The translations under genes were made by a program, and so were the position numbers. Below, in pieces: positions 26,662-35,702 of a stretch of 64,000 bases of DNA (within the stretch, counting starts at the first letter, position 1; every line of letters starts with the position of its first letter). The notes beneath the pieces are model-generated. The model did no database searches and was not told the DNA's origin. It saw nothing but the letters and a program-made list of their open reading frames with translations. The DNA lies in contig NZ_JAQYWD010000024.1 in NCBI RefSeq assembly GCF_030145145.1, positions 33,294-97,293 on the forward strand, read 5' to 3'. This stretch comes from Desulfobacula sp. (GTDB taxonomy: Bacteria; Desulfobacterota; Desulfobacteria; Desulfobacterales; Desulfobacteraceae).

Positions 26662-28029
26662 ATGTATCAAAAAAATTACCATATCCATTTTGTTGGCATC
26701 GCCGGCATTGGCATGAGCGGCATTGCAGGGCTTCTCTTACACCTTGGGTATAAGGTGTCCGGATCCGATCTAAAGCTCTCCCCCATCACCCAGCGACTTG
26801 AAGCGAATGGCGCCATCATTTTCCAGGGTCACAGTAAAGAACAGGTCACTGGTGCCAACGTGGTGGTCACCTCATCGGCCATTTCCCAGGAAAATCCAGA
26901 AGTCATTCGGGCAAAAGAACTATCTGTTCCCATTATTCCCAGGGCTGAAATGCTGGCGGAACTCATGCGGATTAAATATTCCATTGCCGTCTCCGGTGCC
27001 CATGGCAAAACGTCCACCACCTCCATGATCGCTCAAATTCTCAACACAGCGGGCTTAGATCCCACCGTGATCATTGGCGGCCTTCTCCAGGGGCTTGATA
27101 CCAATGCATTACATGGAAAAGGAGAGTATATTGTTGCCGAAGCCGATGAAAGTGACGGGTCTTTTTTAAAATATTCCCCGGCCATTGCCGTTGTCACCAA
27201 TATTGACCTTGAACACCTGGATTTTTACACGGATATTGAAGACATTAAAGACACATTTGTTCAGTTTATCAATTCCATTCCCTTTTATGGCCTTGCCATT
27301 CTCTGTCTTGACAATGAACACATCCAGGATATCCTCCCCCGGATAAAAATCCGCTACACCACCTATGGTATGACAGCCCAGTCCGACCTCCAGGCCAGGG
27401 AAATCTCCTTTCAGGGCAGCAAAAGCTTTTTTAAGGTCTTCACCCATGAAAAACACCTGGGAGACATCCAACTGAACATGGCCGGAAATCATAATATCGC
27501 CAACGCTTTGGCAGGAATTGCCACAGCCCTTGAACTGGACATCCCCTTTAACACCATCAAGACCGCATTGGAACAGATTGAGGGGGTTAAACGGCGACTT
27601 GAAATCAAAGGGGAAAAAAAAGGCATCACCGTTATGGATGATTATGGTCATCATCCCACTGAGATCATGGCAACCCTGACAGCCGTCCGGCAAAGCTACC
27701 AGGACAAGCGCCTGATGGTGGTATTCCAACCCCATCGGTACACCCGGACCAAAGAATTATTCCATGAATTCACCCGATCCTTTTATCAGTCGGATATCCT
27801 GATCATCCTCCCGATTTATGCGGCAAGTGAGCAGGAAATCAAAGGGGTGGACGCCCAGCATCTGTGCGAGGGGATCAGGGAACATGGCCATAAAGAGGTA
27901 TCCTATGCCCCGGATTTCAATCAGGCATTATCCATGATCACCCATAAGGCGAAAGAAGGGGATATTGTCCTGACCCTGGGAGCAGGGGACATCTACACTT
28001 TGGGAGAAACATTAATTGATATATTGTAA
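26662..28029 (+). CDS. murC: UDP-N-acetylmuramate-L-alanine ligase MurC
   Basis: A 455-residue Mur ligase. It has FVGIAGIGMSGIAGLLLHLGYKVSGSD, the ATP loop SGAHGKTSTTSM, EADESDGSFLKYSP, NIDLEHLDFY, DDYGHHPTEI and FQPHRYTR. DYGHHPTE and the GIGMSG start identify MurC. It performs the first peptide addition, attaching L-Ala to UDP-MurNAc. It follows murG by four bases and precedes murB. Confidence 0.97.
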   Translation: MYQKNYHIHFVGIAGIGMSGIAGLLLHLGYKVSGSDLKLSPITQRLEANGAIIFQGHSKEQVTGANVVVTSSAISQENPEVIRAKELSVPIIPRAEMLAELMRIKYSIAVSGAHGKTSTTSMIAQILNTAGLDPTVIIGGLLQGLDTNALHGKGEYIVAEADESDGSFLKYSPAIAVVTNIDLEHLDFYTDIEDIKDTFVQFINSIPFYGLAILCLDNEHIQDILPRIKIRYTTYGMTAQSDLQAREISFQGSKSFFKVFTHEKHLGDIQLNMAGNHNIANALAGIATALELDIPFNTIKTALEQIEGVKRRLEIKGEKKGITVMDDYGHHPTEIMATLTAVRQSYQDKRLMVVFQPHRYTRTKELFHEFTRSFYQSDILIILPIYAASEQEIKGVDAQHLCEGIREHGHKEVSYAPDFNQALSMITHKAKEGDIVLTLGAGDIYTLGETLIDIL

Positions 28030-28038
28030 CGGAAACGC

Positions 28039-28959
28039 ATGGTAAAAACAAACCACAATGCATATGCCGACCTGGTTCACCAATTCGATCTGCTGGTGGA
28101 CGAACCCTTGAAAAAGTATACCGCTTTTAAGGTCGGCGGCCCGGCTGATTTCCTTGCACTGCCCAGGGACCAACATGCGTTGAAACAATTATTAAAAGCG
28201 GCATCAGATTTAGATATGGCCGTTACCATTTTTGGGGGAGGCACCAACCTTTTGGTCACAGACAAAGGCATACGGGGCCTTGTGGTGGTGATGCAACACT
28301 TAAAATCCGAAATTCATATCACTGACGCCGGCCCGGGTAGAAAAACCATTTATGCCGAAACAGGGGAACGGTTGTCAAAAGTCTGCCGGTTTGCCATCCG
28401 TCACTCACTCACCGGACTTGAATTTGCCGCAGGAATTCCCGGAACCATTGGCGGCGCCATCATCATGAATGCGGGCATACCCTCCGGGGAAATGTCAGAC
28501 ATTGTTCAGTCCATTGATGTATTAAACCCCCAGACCCAAACGGTTAAAACCATTGAAAAAAAAGACCTGGCGTTTTCCTACCGACACCTCAATTTGCCCG
28601 GGATCATTGTCGCAGCAAGATTAAACCTGATGGAAGCCGCTGCGGAAGAAATCGAAACCACGTTTAAACAGAACCTGAACCAAAAAAAATCAACCCAGCC
28701 GATTGCCGCTGCCAGCGCTGGATGTTTCTTTAAAAATCCAGGCCAGGGCATGTCAGCCGGGGAGCTCATTGAACGCTCAGGACTCAAAGGCCTGAAAATG
28801 AATGATGCCATGGTATCCCCGATTCATGCAAACTATATTGTCAACACCTGCCATGCAACCTGCGAAGATATTCTTTTATTAAAACAGAAGATTCAAGAAA
28901 CCGTATTCAAAAAATACCAGATTAACCTTGAAACAGAAGTGAGGATAAAAGGTGAATAA
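28039..28959 (+). CDS. murB: UDP-N-acetylenolpyruvoylglucosamine reductase MurB
   Basis: A 306-residue FAD enzyme. The FAD-binding loops GGGTNLLV and AGIPGTIGGAIIMNAG are clear, and ASAGCFFKNPGQGMSAGELIERSGLKG holds the catalytic serine region of type II MurB. It reduces the enolpyruvyl group with NADPH to yield UDP-MurNAc. It lies between murC and ftsQ. The usual neighbour ddl (D-Ala-D-Ala ligase) is absent, although MurF still needs its product, so ddl must be elsewhere. Confidence 0.96.
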   Translation: MVKTNHNAYADLVHQFDLLVDEPLKKYTAFKVGGPADFLALPRDQHALKQLLKAASDLDMAVTIFGGGTNLLVTDKGIRGLVVVMQHLKSEIHITDAGPGRKTIYAETGERLSKVCRFAIRHSLTGLEFAAGIPGTIGGAIIMNAGIPSGEMSDIVQSIDVLNPQTQTVKTIEKKDLAFSYRHLNLPGIIVAARLNLMEAAAEEIETTFKQNLNQKKSTQPIAAASAGCFFKNPGQGMSAGELIERSGLKGLKMNDAMVSPIHANYIVNTCHATCEDILLLKQKIQETVFKKYQINLETEVRIKGE

Positions 28960-29833
28960 ACGAACAAAACCCAACACGTACAAAACAGATGTCACAGAGG
29001 GGGCGGCGTTTTTGTCCGATTCCGGGGCCGCCATTGATTTTTGTCTCAAATGTATCTTGACTGTGGCGTTTATCAGTATTTTAAGTCTTGCTTCCATATT
29101 TGCTTACGATTTCATTACCCAGTCAGACGCTTTTAATATTAAAAAACTGAAAATTTCTGGCACACAGCAGATGTCTAAACAAGACCTCCTTAAATTTGCA
29201 AACTTAACCGGTGATGAGAATATTTTTGCCATCAATGTGTTTTCCATTGAAAAGCGCATCCGGTCACACCCCTGGATTCAATCCGCCACCGTAAAAAGGC
29301 ATCTGCCGTTTGGACTCTCCATAACCATTGTTGAGCAGTCCCCCCTGGCCATTGTCGCCATCGAAAACGTGACAAATATTATCATTAATACCCAGGGCCA
29401 ACCCTTTAAAGAATACGATCCTCAAACAGACCGCATTGAACCGCTGCCAATTGTCTCGGGGCTTGACCTGATCCGGAAAAACAACCAGTACCGGTTTAAC
29501 GGATCCGTGTTACCGTCTATCATGGCGATCTTAAAAACAGATGACAGCAGCAATTTCCGGCGCATAACAGCCGATGAAAAAACCGGGATTGCCATTGAAA
29601 CCAAGGATATCTATAACACCCGGCTGACAGAACGCCCCGGAACCGTTCAAATAAAACTGGGGTTTCATCATTTCAAAGCAAAATTGACTAAAGCAAAAGA
29701 GATAAGCGCCTATATTGATAGACACTATCCGGAAAGAATAATCTGTGCCATGGACATTTTTAATATTGAAAAAGTATTTATCAAAACAAAACTTAACCAT
29801 GCTCTGCACAACAATTTAGAAAAGGGGGTTTGA
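28952..29833 (+). CDS. ftsQ: cell division protein FtsQ
   Basis: A 293-residue bitopic protein. A cytoplasmic tail of about 35 residues is followed by a membrane helix (LTVAFISILSLASIFAYDF). A POTRA domain (FNIKKLKISGTQQMSKQDLLKFANLTGDENIFAI) and a beta domain ending in a region with typical FtsQ/DivIB features complete it. It scaffolds FtsL-FtsB at the divisome. GTG at 28952 overlaps the murB stop by eight bases. Identity is low as usual for FtsQ, but position, topology and POTRA pattern agree. Confidence 0.9.
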   Translation: MNKRTKPNTYKTDVTEGAAFLSDSGAAIDFCLKCILTVAFISILSLASIFAYDFITQSDAFNIKKLKISGTQQMSKQDLLKFANLTGDENIFAINVFSIEKRIRSHPWIQSATVKRHLPFGLSITIVEQSPLAIVAIENVTNIIINTQGQPFKEYDPQTDRIEPLPIVSGLDLIRKNNQYRFNGSVLPSIMAILKTDDSSNFRRITADEKTGIAIETKDIYNTRLTERPGTVQIKLGFHHFKAKLTKAKEISAYIDRHYPERIICAMDIFNIEKVFIKTKLNHALHNNLEKGV

Positions 29834-29834
29834 T

Positions 29835-31061
29835 TTGCAGGGAAATGAAAAGCTAATTGTCGGCCTGGATATTGGCACAACCAAAATTACCGCCGTTGTC
29901 GGAGAGATGCTGGAAAACGAGATCAACGTGATTGGTGTCGGGTCTCATCCCTCCACAGGGCTTCGGAAAGGAACGGTTGTCAATATCGAATCAACTGTAG
30001 CGTCCATTAAAAAAGCGGTTGACGAGGCTGAACTCATGGCCGGATGTGATATCTCATCTGTTTATGTGGGCATTGCAGGAAATCATATCAAGGGTTTAGA
30101 CTCCCATGGTATTATTGCCATCAAGGGCCGGGAAATTACCGCGCAGGATGTTGAACGGGTGATTGATGCTGCAAGGGCTGTGGCGATTCCCATGGACAGA
30201 GAAATTCTTCACGTCATTCCCCAGGAGTTTATCGTGGATGATATGGAATCCATTCAAAACCCTGTGGGGATGACCGCCATACGGCTGGAAGCCAAAATTC
30301 ACATTGTCACCGGTGCTGTCTCTTCGGCCCGGAATATTGTGAAGTGCTGCAATAAGGCAAACCTTGAAGTTTGCGGCATTGCCCTTGAATCCCTGGCATC
30401 GGGTGAAGCGGTTCTCACAGACGAAGAAAAAGAATTGGGGTGCCTCATCGCAGACATGGGGGGGGGTACCACTGACCTGGCGCTGTTTAAAAATAATAAT
30501 TTAAAATTTATATATAACCTCACCCTGGGTGGACATAACCTGACCAATGATATTTCCATCGGACTACGAACCCCTCTTCCGGAAGCTGAAAAAATCAAAC
30601 TCAAACACGGCACCTGTATTCCGCAAAATGCAAGGAATGGTGAAACCATTGAAGTACCTGCCGTTGGCGGAAGATCACCTAAAAAATTATCCAAGGGAAT
30701 TTTAGCTGAAATCCTTGAACCCCGGGTAGAAGAAATTTTTTCGCTGTTGAAAAAAGAGCTGTTCTCCCATGGACTTGAGAACTCATTTCCCGCAGGATTT
30801 GTCCTAACGGGCGGCAGCGTGGTGCTGGATGGGATCACTGAAACAGCAGAATCTGTTTTCGGTGTACCGGTGAGGATCGGTGAGCCCAATAAAATTGGCG
30901 GACTAAAAGATATTGTTAGAAACCCCGCCTATGCCACGGGTGTCGGCCTTGTCATTTTCGGTTCCAGTGCCAGCTGTCAAATGGATCTAAAAGACACGGT
31001 CAGTCAAGACGGTACCGGCATATTTAACAGAATGAAACAATGGTTTAAAAATATAATTTAA
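29835..31061 (+). CDS. ftsA: cell division protein FtsA
   Basis: A 408-residue actin-fold ATPase. It has GLDIGTTKITAVVGE (phosphate 1 loop), the inserted 1C domain, ADMGGGTTDLALF (phosphate 2) and VLTGGSVVLDGI (adenosine loop). The C-terminal helix MKQWFKNII is amphipathic and should bind the membrane. It anchors FtsZ filaments. The TTG start at 29835 lies six bases after AAAGGGGG and directly after the ftsQ stop. Confidence 0.96.
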   Translation: MQGNEKLIVGLDIGTTKITAVVGEMLENEINVIGVGSHPSTGLRKGTVVNIESTVASIKKAVDEAELMAGCDISSVYVGIAGNHIKGLDSHGIIAIKGREITAQDVERVIDAARAVAIPMDREILHVIPQEFIVDDMESIQNPVGMTAIRLEAKIHIVTGAVSSARNIVKCCNKANLEVCGIALESLASGEAVLTDEEKELGCLIADMGGGTTDLALFKNNNLKFIYNLTLGGHNLTNDISIGLRTPLPEAEKIKLKHGTCIPQNARNGETIEVPAVGGRSPKKLSKGILAEILEPRVEEIFSLLKKELFSHGLENSFPAGFVLTGGSVVLDGITETAESVFGVPVRIGEPNKIGGLKDIVRNPAYATGVGLVIFGSSASCQMDLKDTVSQDGTGIFNRMKQWFKNII

Positions 31062-31078
31062 TTTTCAAGGAGGCGGAT

Positions 31079-32338
31079 ATGACTTTTTCTTATGTGGAAA
31101 ACGATAATTCAGCAAAAATCAAGGTTATTGGTGTTGGCGGTGCAGGTGGCAATGCCGTAAACAACATGATTGATGCGAAACTCAAGGGTGTCAAATTCAT
31201 TGTGGCCAACACCGATATCCAGGCACTTGACGCGTCCAGGGCTGAAGTAAAAATTCAAATCGGAAAAGAGCTGACAGGTGGGCTTGGTGCAGGGGCAGAT
31301 CCGAATAAAGGCCGGGAAGCGGCCCTGGAAAGCATGGATGAACTGCGGGAAGCGTTGGAGGACAGTCATATGGTCTTCATTACGGCTGGTTTTGGCGGTG
31401 GCACAGGGACAGGGGCTGCCCCGGTCATTGCTGAGATCTGTAAAGATCTTGGGGTATTGACAGTGGCAGTTGCCTCTAAACCCTTTTCTTTTGAGGGCAA
31501 AAAAAGAGAACGACAGGCCCTTGAGGGTCTTGATAAACTTCAGGGCATTACCGATACCATCATTACCATCCCCAATGATCGGCTCAGGGGGATTTCAGCC
31601 AAAGGTGCCCGAATGGTGGATATGTTTATTAAAGCAGATGAAATTCTTCACCATTCCGTAAAGGGAATTACAGACCTGATCATGATGCCGGGCCATGTAA
31701 ACCTGGATTTTGCCGATGTCCGAACCACCATGCAGAAAGCCGGCAAAGCCTTAATGGGGATCGGGGTGGCATCCGGTGAGAACCGCGCGATTGAGGCGGC
31801 CGAAAGAGCCATTTCCCATCCACTCCTTGAAGACATCTCTATTTCCGGTGCAAAAGGCGTGTTGATGAACATTACCTCCAGTTCCGACCTCACCCTTGAT
31901 GAAATGACAGACGCCTGTGACCGGATATACAAGGAAGTGGGAGATGATGCCGAAATTATCTGGGGCCAGACATTTGATGAAGAACTGGGAGATGAAATGC
32001 GCATCACCGTCATCGCCACCGGTATCGGCATTGAAGAGGCAGTGGCCACCCATAATATCCACCAGTTTGATGCCGGGGTTCAGCCCATGGGGGTTCAACA
32101 GCAGGCAGCGGCATCCGGAGGCGGAGGCGTATCACGGCAGGTTGAACCCATTGTCCGGGGACAGTTGCGAACCCCGACCCAGGAAGAACTGGCCAACTGG
32201 AATGAATTTGAAAATCCTGTCATCATTAAACGTAAAAAAGTAGTGGGGGGGGATGACACTGGACAGAATTACAGCACAATGCAATTTGATCAGGATGACC
32301 TGGAAGTGCCGACGTTTCTTAGAAGAAAAGCAGATTAA
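31079..32338 (+). CDS. ftsZ: cell division GTPase FtsZ
   Basis: A 419-residue tubulin-like GTPase. The nucleotide-binding motifs are complete: GVGGAGGNAVNNM, the tubulin signature GGGTGTGAAPV and the T7 loop region with NLDFADVRT. The conserved C-terminal peptide DDLEVPTFLRRK, which docks on FtsA, follows a linker of about 80 residues. A strong AAGGAGG ribosome site precedes the ATG, in line with the high amounts of FtsZ needed. It forms the Z-ring. Confidence 0.98.
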   Translation: MTFSYVENDNSAKIKVIGVGGAGGNAVNNMIDAKLKGVKFIVANTDIQALDASRAEVKIQIGKELTGGLGAGADPNKGREAALESMDELREALEDSHMVFITAGFGGGTGTGAAPVIAEICKDLGVLTVAVASKPFSFEGKKRERQALEGLDKLQGITDTIITIPNDRLRGISAKGARMVDMFIKADEILHHSVKGITDLIMMPGHVNLDFADVRTTMQKAGKALMGIGVASGENRAIEAAERAISHPLLEDISISGAKGVLMNITSSSDLTLDEMTDACDRIYKEVGDDAEIIWGQTFDEELGDEMRITVIATGIGIEEAVATHNIHQFDAGVQPMGVQQQAAASGGGGVSRQVEPIVRGQLRTPTQEELANWNEFENPVIIKRKKVVGGDDTGQNYSTMQFDQDDLEVPTFLRRKAD

Positions 32339-32341
32339 TCC

Positions 32342-34015
32342 ATGCGGAAAAGGCGCAAACCTGCCAGGGATTCCGGTTCAAAAAAAATAGCGCCCGTTGA
32401 ACAAGGGGTCATTATTAAAAAAGGCAGAGGATTGATAAAGGCCGCTCTTGCCTATCCCAACACGTATACGGCAGGCATGTCGTCCCTGGCGTTTCAGACG
32501 GTTTACAGGATTGCAAACCAGATCCCCCACGTGGCGTGTGAAAGGGTCTTTTTACCGGATCCAAAGGAAAAAGGGGGGCAGCCGAAAAGTATTGAAAGCG
32601 GTTTGACCCTTGATCAATTTGATGTCATTCTGTTTTCAATATCATTTGAGAATGATTTTTTACATGTCGTTCAACTCCTTGATACTGCCGGTATTCCCAT
32701 GCGATCAAGCGATCGAACCCCCCTTCACCCCCTGGTGGTTGCGGGGGGGGTTGCCTGCTTTTTAAACCCTGAGCCCATTGCGCCCTTTATCGACTGTTTT
32801 CTTCTGGGAGAGGCCGAATGCCTGCTGGATCATTTTTTTGAAAAGATTTCACACAAATCCGACAAGACCGCTTTGTTGCAAACCCTGGAAAAAAAATTAC
32901 CCGGTGCATATGTTCCCTGTCTTCATCCCCTTAAAACGCCATTTCAAATACAGGTGCAATACCTTGATAATCTTGACGCGGTGACAACCAGCACGTGTAT
33001 TCTCACTTCGGGAACCGTATTCAAGGATACGTTTCTGATCGAGACCCTTAAAGGCTGTCCCCACGGCTGCCGCTTCTGCAGCGCCGGGTTTATCTACCGG
33101 CCCCCCAGGATTTACCCGGTTAAAAACATTTATGCTGCCATTGATACTGCTTCCGGCAAAACAGACCGTATCGGACTTGTCAGTTCAGCCATTGCAGATC
33201 ACCCGGATATTACTGACATTTGTACGTATGGCCAGCAGCACAATTTCACATTATCCTTTTCATCCCTCAGGGCCGACAAACTCACCGATGAACTGATTGA
33301 TGCTCTCACGCGCTCAAGGGTGAAAACCGCCACCATTGCACCGGAAGCTGGATCGGAGCGGATGCGCAATATTATTAATAAAAAAATGACTGACCATGAC
33401 ATTCTTTCGGCCACCCAAAGGCTTGTCAATGCCGGAATCATCAATTTACGGCTTTATTTTATGATTGGACTTCCCTTTGAACAGGATCAGGACATCCATG
33501 CCATTGTGGAACTGACAAAAAAAATTAAATCTGTTTTTCTTGAGGTCTCAAAAAAGAAAAAGAAAATCGGCATCATCACCTTAAGTGTCAACCCGTTTAT
33601 TCCTAAACCCTGTACCCCATTTCAATGGTGTGCCATGGCAGATGAAACCGTACTAAAAAAAAGAGTTCGTATTATTCAGCAAGGCGTAAAAAAAATCGCT
33701 AATGTAACGGTTAATGTGGCATCCCTGAGGATAGCCAAAATCCATGCGCTGCTGTCCCGGGGAGATCGAAAAACGGCCAACCTCATCGAATCCGCAGCAA
33801 AGCAGGGGTGGTCCTCTGTCATAAAACAGAACAGCGCCTATTGCCACGATATTATCTACCAGGAAAAACCCATTGACCATCCGCTGCCCTGGGACTTTCT
33901 TGACAATCGAGTTAAAAAAGACTTCCTTGCCAGAGAATTCATGAGAGCCAAACAAGAAAAAAAATCGCCATCCTGTCCCATGATCGACTGTAAAGTTTGC
34001 AAAACCTGCATTTAA
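32342..34015 (+). CDS. B12-binding-like/radical SAM protein
   Basis: A 557-residue protein. An N-terminal B12-binding-like region (AYPNTYTAGMSSLAFQTVYRI, then VVAGGVACFLNPEPIAPFIDCFLLGEAE) precedes a radical SAM core with CPHGCRFC (Cys239, Cys243, Cys246). APEAGSERMRNIINKKM and LRLYFMIGLPFE follow. The C-terminus carries a further Cys cluster, CPMIDCKVCKTC. The architecture resembles the uncharacterized TIGR03960-like radical SAM proteins. The classical DxHxxG cobalamin motif is not seen. It starts three bases after ftsZ, so it is probably co-transcribed with division genes. The substrate is unknown; tRNA or protein methylthiolation-like chemistry is one possibility. Confidence 0.8.
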   Translation: MRKRRKPARDSGSKKIAPVEQGVIIKKGRGLIKAALAYPNTYTAGMSSLAFQTVYRIANQIPHVACERVFLPDPKEKGGQPKSIESGLTLDQFDVILFSISFENDFLHVVQLLDTAGIPMRSSDRTPLHPLVVAGGVACFLNPEPIAPFIDCFLLGEAECLLDHFFEKISHKSDKTALLQTLEKKLPGAYVPCLHPLKTPFQIQVQYLDNLDAVTTSTCILTSGTVFKDTFLIETLKGCPHGCRFCSAGFIYRPPRIYPVKNIYAAIDTASGKTDRIGLVSSAIADHPDITDICTYGQQHNFTLSFSSLRADKLTDELIDALTRSRVKTATIAPEAGSERMRNIINKKMTDHDILSATQRLVNAGIINLRLYFMIGLPFEQDQDIHAIVELTKKIKSVFLEVSKKKKKIGIITLSVNPFIPKPCTPFQWCAMADETVLKKRVRIIQQGVKKIANVTVNVASLRIAKIHALLSRGDRKTANLIESAAKQGWSSVIKQNSAYCHDIIYQEKPIDHPLPWDFLDNRVKKDFLAREFMRAKQEKKSPSCPMIDCKVCKTCI

Positions 34016-34037
34016 CGGGGACCATTGCGTTTTATAT

Positions 34038-34253
34038 GAAAATGCGACAGCAGAGCCCCCGAAGGGCGATGGGATCGGCCCGTTCGGACCCAAAGGCGAT
34101 CAGCCCATTTGCCCTGCCGGGCGTTAAGAAGCGCAGGCTGTTTGAGGACACGCCTGCCCGCAGTTCCTGCGCTTTAGACCGGTAGGGCAAATGGGCCGCC
34201 GACGGTCCGGGGCCGATCCCATCGCCCTTCGGGGGCGGCATAATACCATTTTC
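34038..34253. repeat. about 200-bp GC-rich imperfect palindrome (foldback element)
   Basis: The two halves can be paired over nearly their whole length. CCCCCGAAGGGCGATGGG followed by ATCGGCCC at 34056-34081 recurs inverted at 34209-34234. The segment GCCCATTTGCCCT (34103-34115) is inverted at 34183-34195, and GAAAATG near the left edge faces CATTTTC at the right edge. The element is markedly richer in G and C than its AT-rich surroundings and contains no credible gene. It lies 22 bases after the radical SAM stop. It could be a non-autonomous mobile element or a structured RNA. As a transcript it would form a long hairpin and probably stop transcription of the dcw cluster. Confidence 0.75.
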
Positions 34254-34364
34254 GTTATTCGTTGTGCCGGCAGGCCGACATGTGGGTGATAATGAAAATT
34301 GCTGATGATGAATAATCTGGAGTTGGTCCTAACTTCGCCCACTTGTCGTGATTGATGGTTCGAC

Positions 34365-34479
34365 GGGGTCAGGCTTGTGTTACTGGAGGCTGAATCTTTT
34401 ATCAGGCTCCATGCTTTTGATAACATACTGTAATAACGAATAAATTCAGCAAAAGCGTCAATAACGCAAGCCTGACCCC
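34365..34479. mobile_element. MITE-like element with GGGGTCAGGCTTG terminal inverted repeats
   Basis: An 18-base end GGGGTCAGGCTTGTGTTA (34365-34382) is matched in inverted orientation by TAACGCAAGCCTGACCCC (34462-34479) with one mismatch. The 79 bases between them are AT-rich and non-coding. GGGGTCAGGCTTG is, from general knowledge, a common end of small repeats related to REP-associated (Y1) transposases in deltaproteobacteria. No transposase or obvious target duplication is present, so this would be a non-autonomous copy. The rest of the 34016-34668 gap, apart from the neighbouring palindrome, holds nothing I recognise. Confidence 0.6.
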
Positions 34480-34668
34480 TCCTGGGTATTGGCCGAAACG
34501 ATGATCAAGCCCAATAATTTTCAAATTTTCCTTGTTTATATTGCCAATTAATTCTATAAAATATTGCGGTTTTTGAATGGAGATTTAAAAAATTGAAACC
34601 ATAGGATGGTCCTATTGTTTTAGGATTATCAAATAATAAAAACAATACTACAAAACTTAGGAGGTTTT

Positions 34669-35589
34669 ATGTCAACTTTAGTATTTGGTCACAAGAATCC
34701 AGATACAGATTCAGTTTGTGCCGCCATTGCACTGGCAGATCTTAAAACAAAACTTGGAGAAGATATTGCACCGGCAATTCAGGGTGAATTAAATCCCGAA
34801 TCTACGTTTGTACTTGAAAAATTTGGTGTTGCAGCCCCTGGGGTTGTTACCTCTTATGCAGGAAAAGATGTATATCTCGTGGATCATTCCGATCTTGCAC
34901 AAAGTGCGGACGACCTGGGCGAAGCAAATATTCTGGGAATTGTCGATCACCACAAACTGGGAGATGTCACCACTGGACAACCCCTTGAATGCTGGATTTG
35001 GCCCGTTGGCTGCACGTGTACGGTCATTTCGTCCATGTACAACTATTTTGAAATTGAAATACCAAAAGATATTGCCGGTATTATGCTGTGTGCTATTCTT
35101 TCCGACACGGTTATTTTCAAGTCCGCCACCTGCACGGATTCGGATAAAAAAGTATGCGCCCAACTCGCTGAGATCTGTGGGGAAAGTGATCTGGAAACCC
35201 TTGGAATTGAAATGTTCAAGGTAAAATCTGCTGTAGAAGGGACTCCCATTCGAGAGCTTGTTTTCCGTGATTACAAAGATTTCAACATGAGTGGAAAAGG
35301 GGTAGGGGTTGGACAGCTTGAACTGGTTGATCTTTCCATTGTTGACGGTATAAAAGCCGACCTTGAAAAAGATATCCAGGCCCTTAAAGAAGAAAAAGGC
35401 CATCACAGCGTGTTCCTTATGCTCACAGATATCATGAAAGAAGGCACAGAGCTGCTGATTGCTTCCGATGATCCATCCGTTGTTGAAAAAGCATTTGACG
35501 TTGTTCCTGCTGATGGAAAAGCCTGGCTGCCCGGCATCATGAGCCGTAAAAAACAAATCGTTCCATTTCTTGAAAAAACATTTGGTTAA
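34669..35589 (+). CDS. ppaC: manganese-dependent inorganic pyrophosphatase (family II, DHH)
   Basis: A 306-residue DHH-family phosphatase with the usual length of family II pyrophosphatases. Metal-binding motifs are VFGHKNPDTDS at the N-terminus, VDHSD, and the signature IVDHHKLGD. The C-terminal DHHA2 domain ends with PGIMSRKKQIVPFLEK, carrying the substrate-binding Arg-Lys-Lys. It hydrolyses PPi to phosphate. In sulfate reducers this pulls sulfate activation (ATP sulfurylase makes APS and PPi) forward. The gene is single, with AGGAGG before the ATG and a strong terminator behind it. Confidence 0.95.
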   Translation: MSTLVFGHKNPDTDSVCAAIALADLKTKLGEDIAPAIQGELNPESTFVLEKFGVAAPGVVTSYAGKDVYLVDHSDLAQSADDLGEANILGIVDHHKLGDVTTGQPLECWIWPVGCTCTVISSMYNYFEIEIPKDIAGIMLCAILSDTVIFKSATCTDSDKKVCAQLAEICGESDLETLGIEMFKVKSAVEGTPIRELVFRDYKDFNMSGKGVGVGQLELVDLSIVDGIKADLEKDIQALKEEKGHHSVFLMLTDIMKEGTELLIASDDPSVVEKAFDVVPADGKAWLPGIMSRKKQIVPFLEKTFG

Positions 35590-35596
35590 TCCCTGA

Positions 35597-35641
35597 AATA
35601 AAGGGTTTGGCAGGTACCCCCTCCCAAACCCTTTATTTTTT
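35597..35641 (+). terminator. rho-independent terminator of ppaC
   Basis: A perfect 14-base stem, AATAAAGGGTTTGG (35597-35610) against CCAAACCCTTTATT (35624-35637), has a 13-base loop and runs into T residues. It lies eight bases after the ppaC stop. It may also work weakly in the other direction. Confidence 0.85.
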
Positions 35642-35702
35642 AAACAGACCGCCCAACGCCATCAAGCAAAATCTGTCTCTCCAATCTATGCGCTTGCCGG
35701 GT

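Noticed and set aside
34032..34426. Short ORFs within the GC-rich palindrome and the MITE
   Set aside because: They arise from the inverted-repeat sequence, on both strands, with no ribosome sites or known motifs.
34789..35556. 255-codon minus-strand ORF opposite ppaC
   Set aside because: It lies wholly within a well-supported pyrophosphatase gene; its Asn/Phe-rich translation has no recognisable motif and it has no ribosome site.
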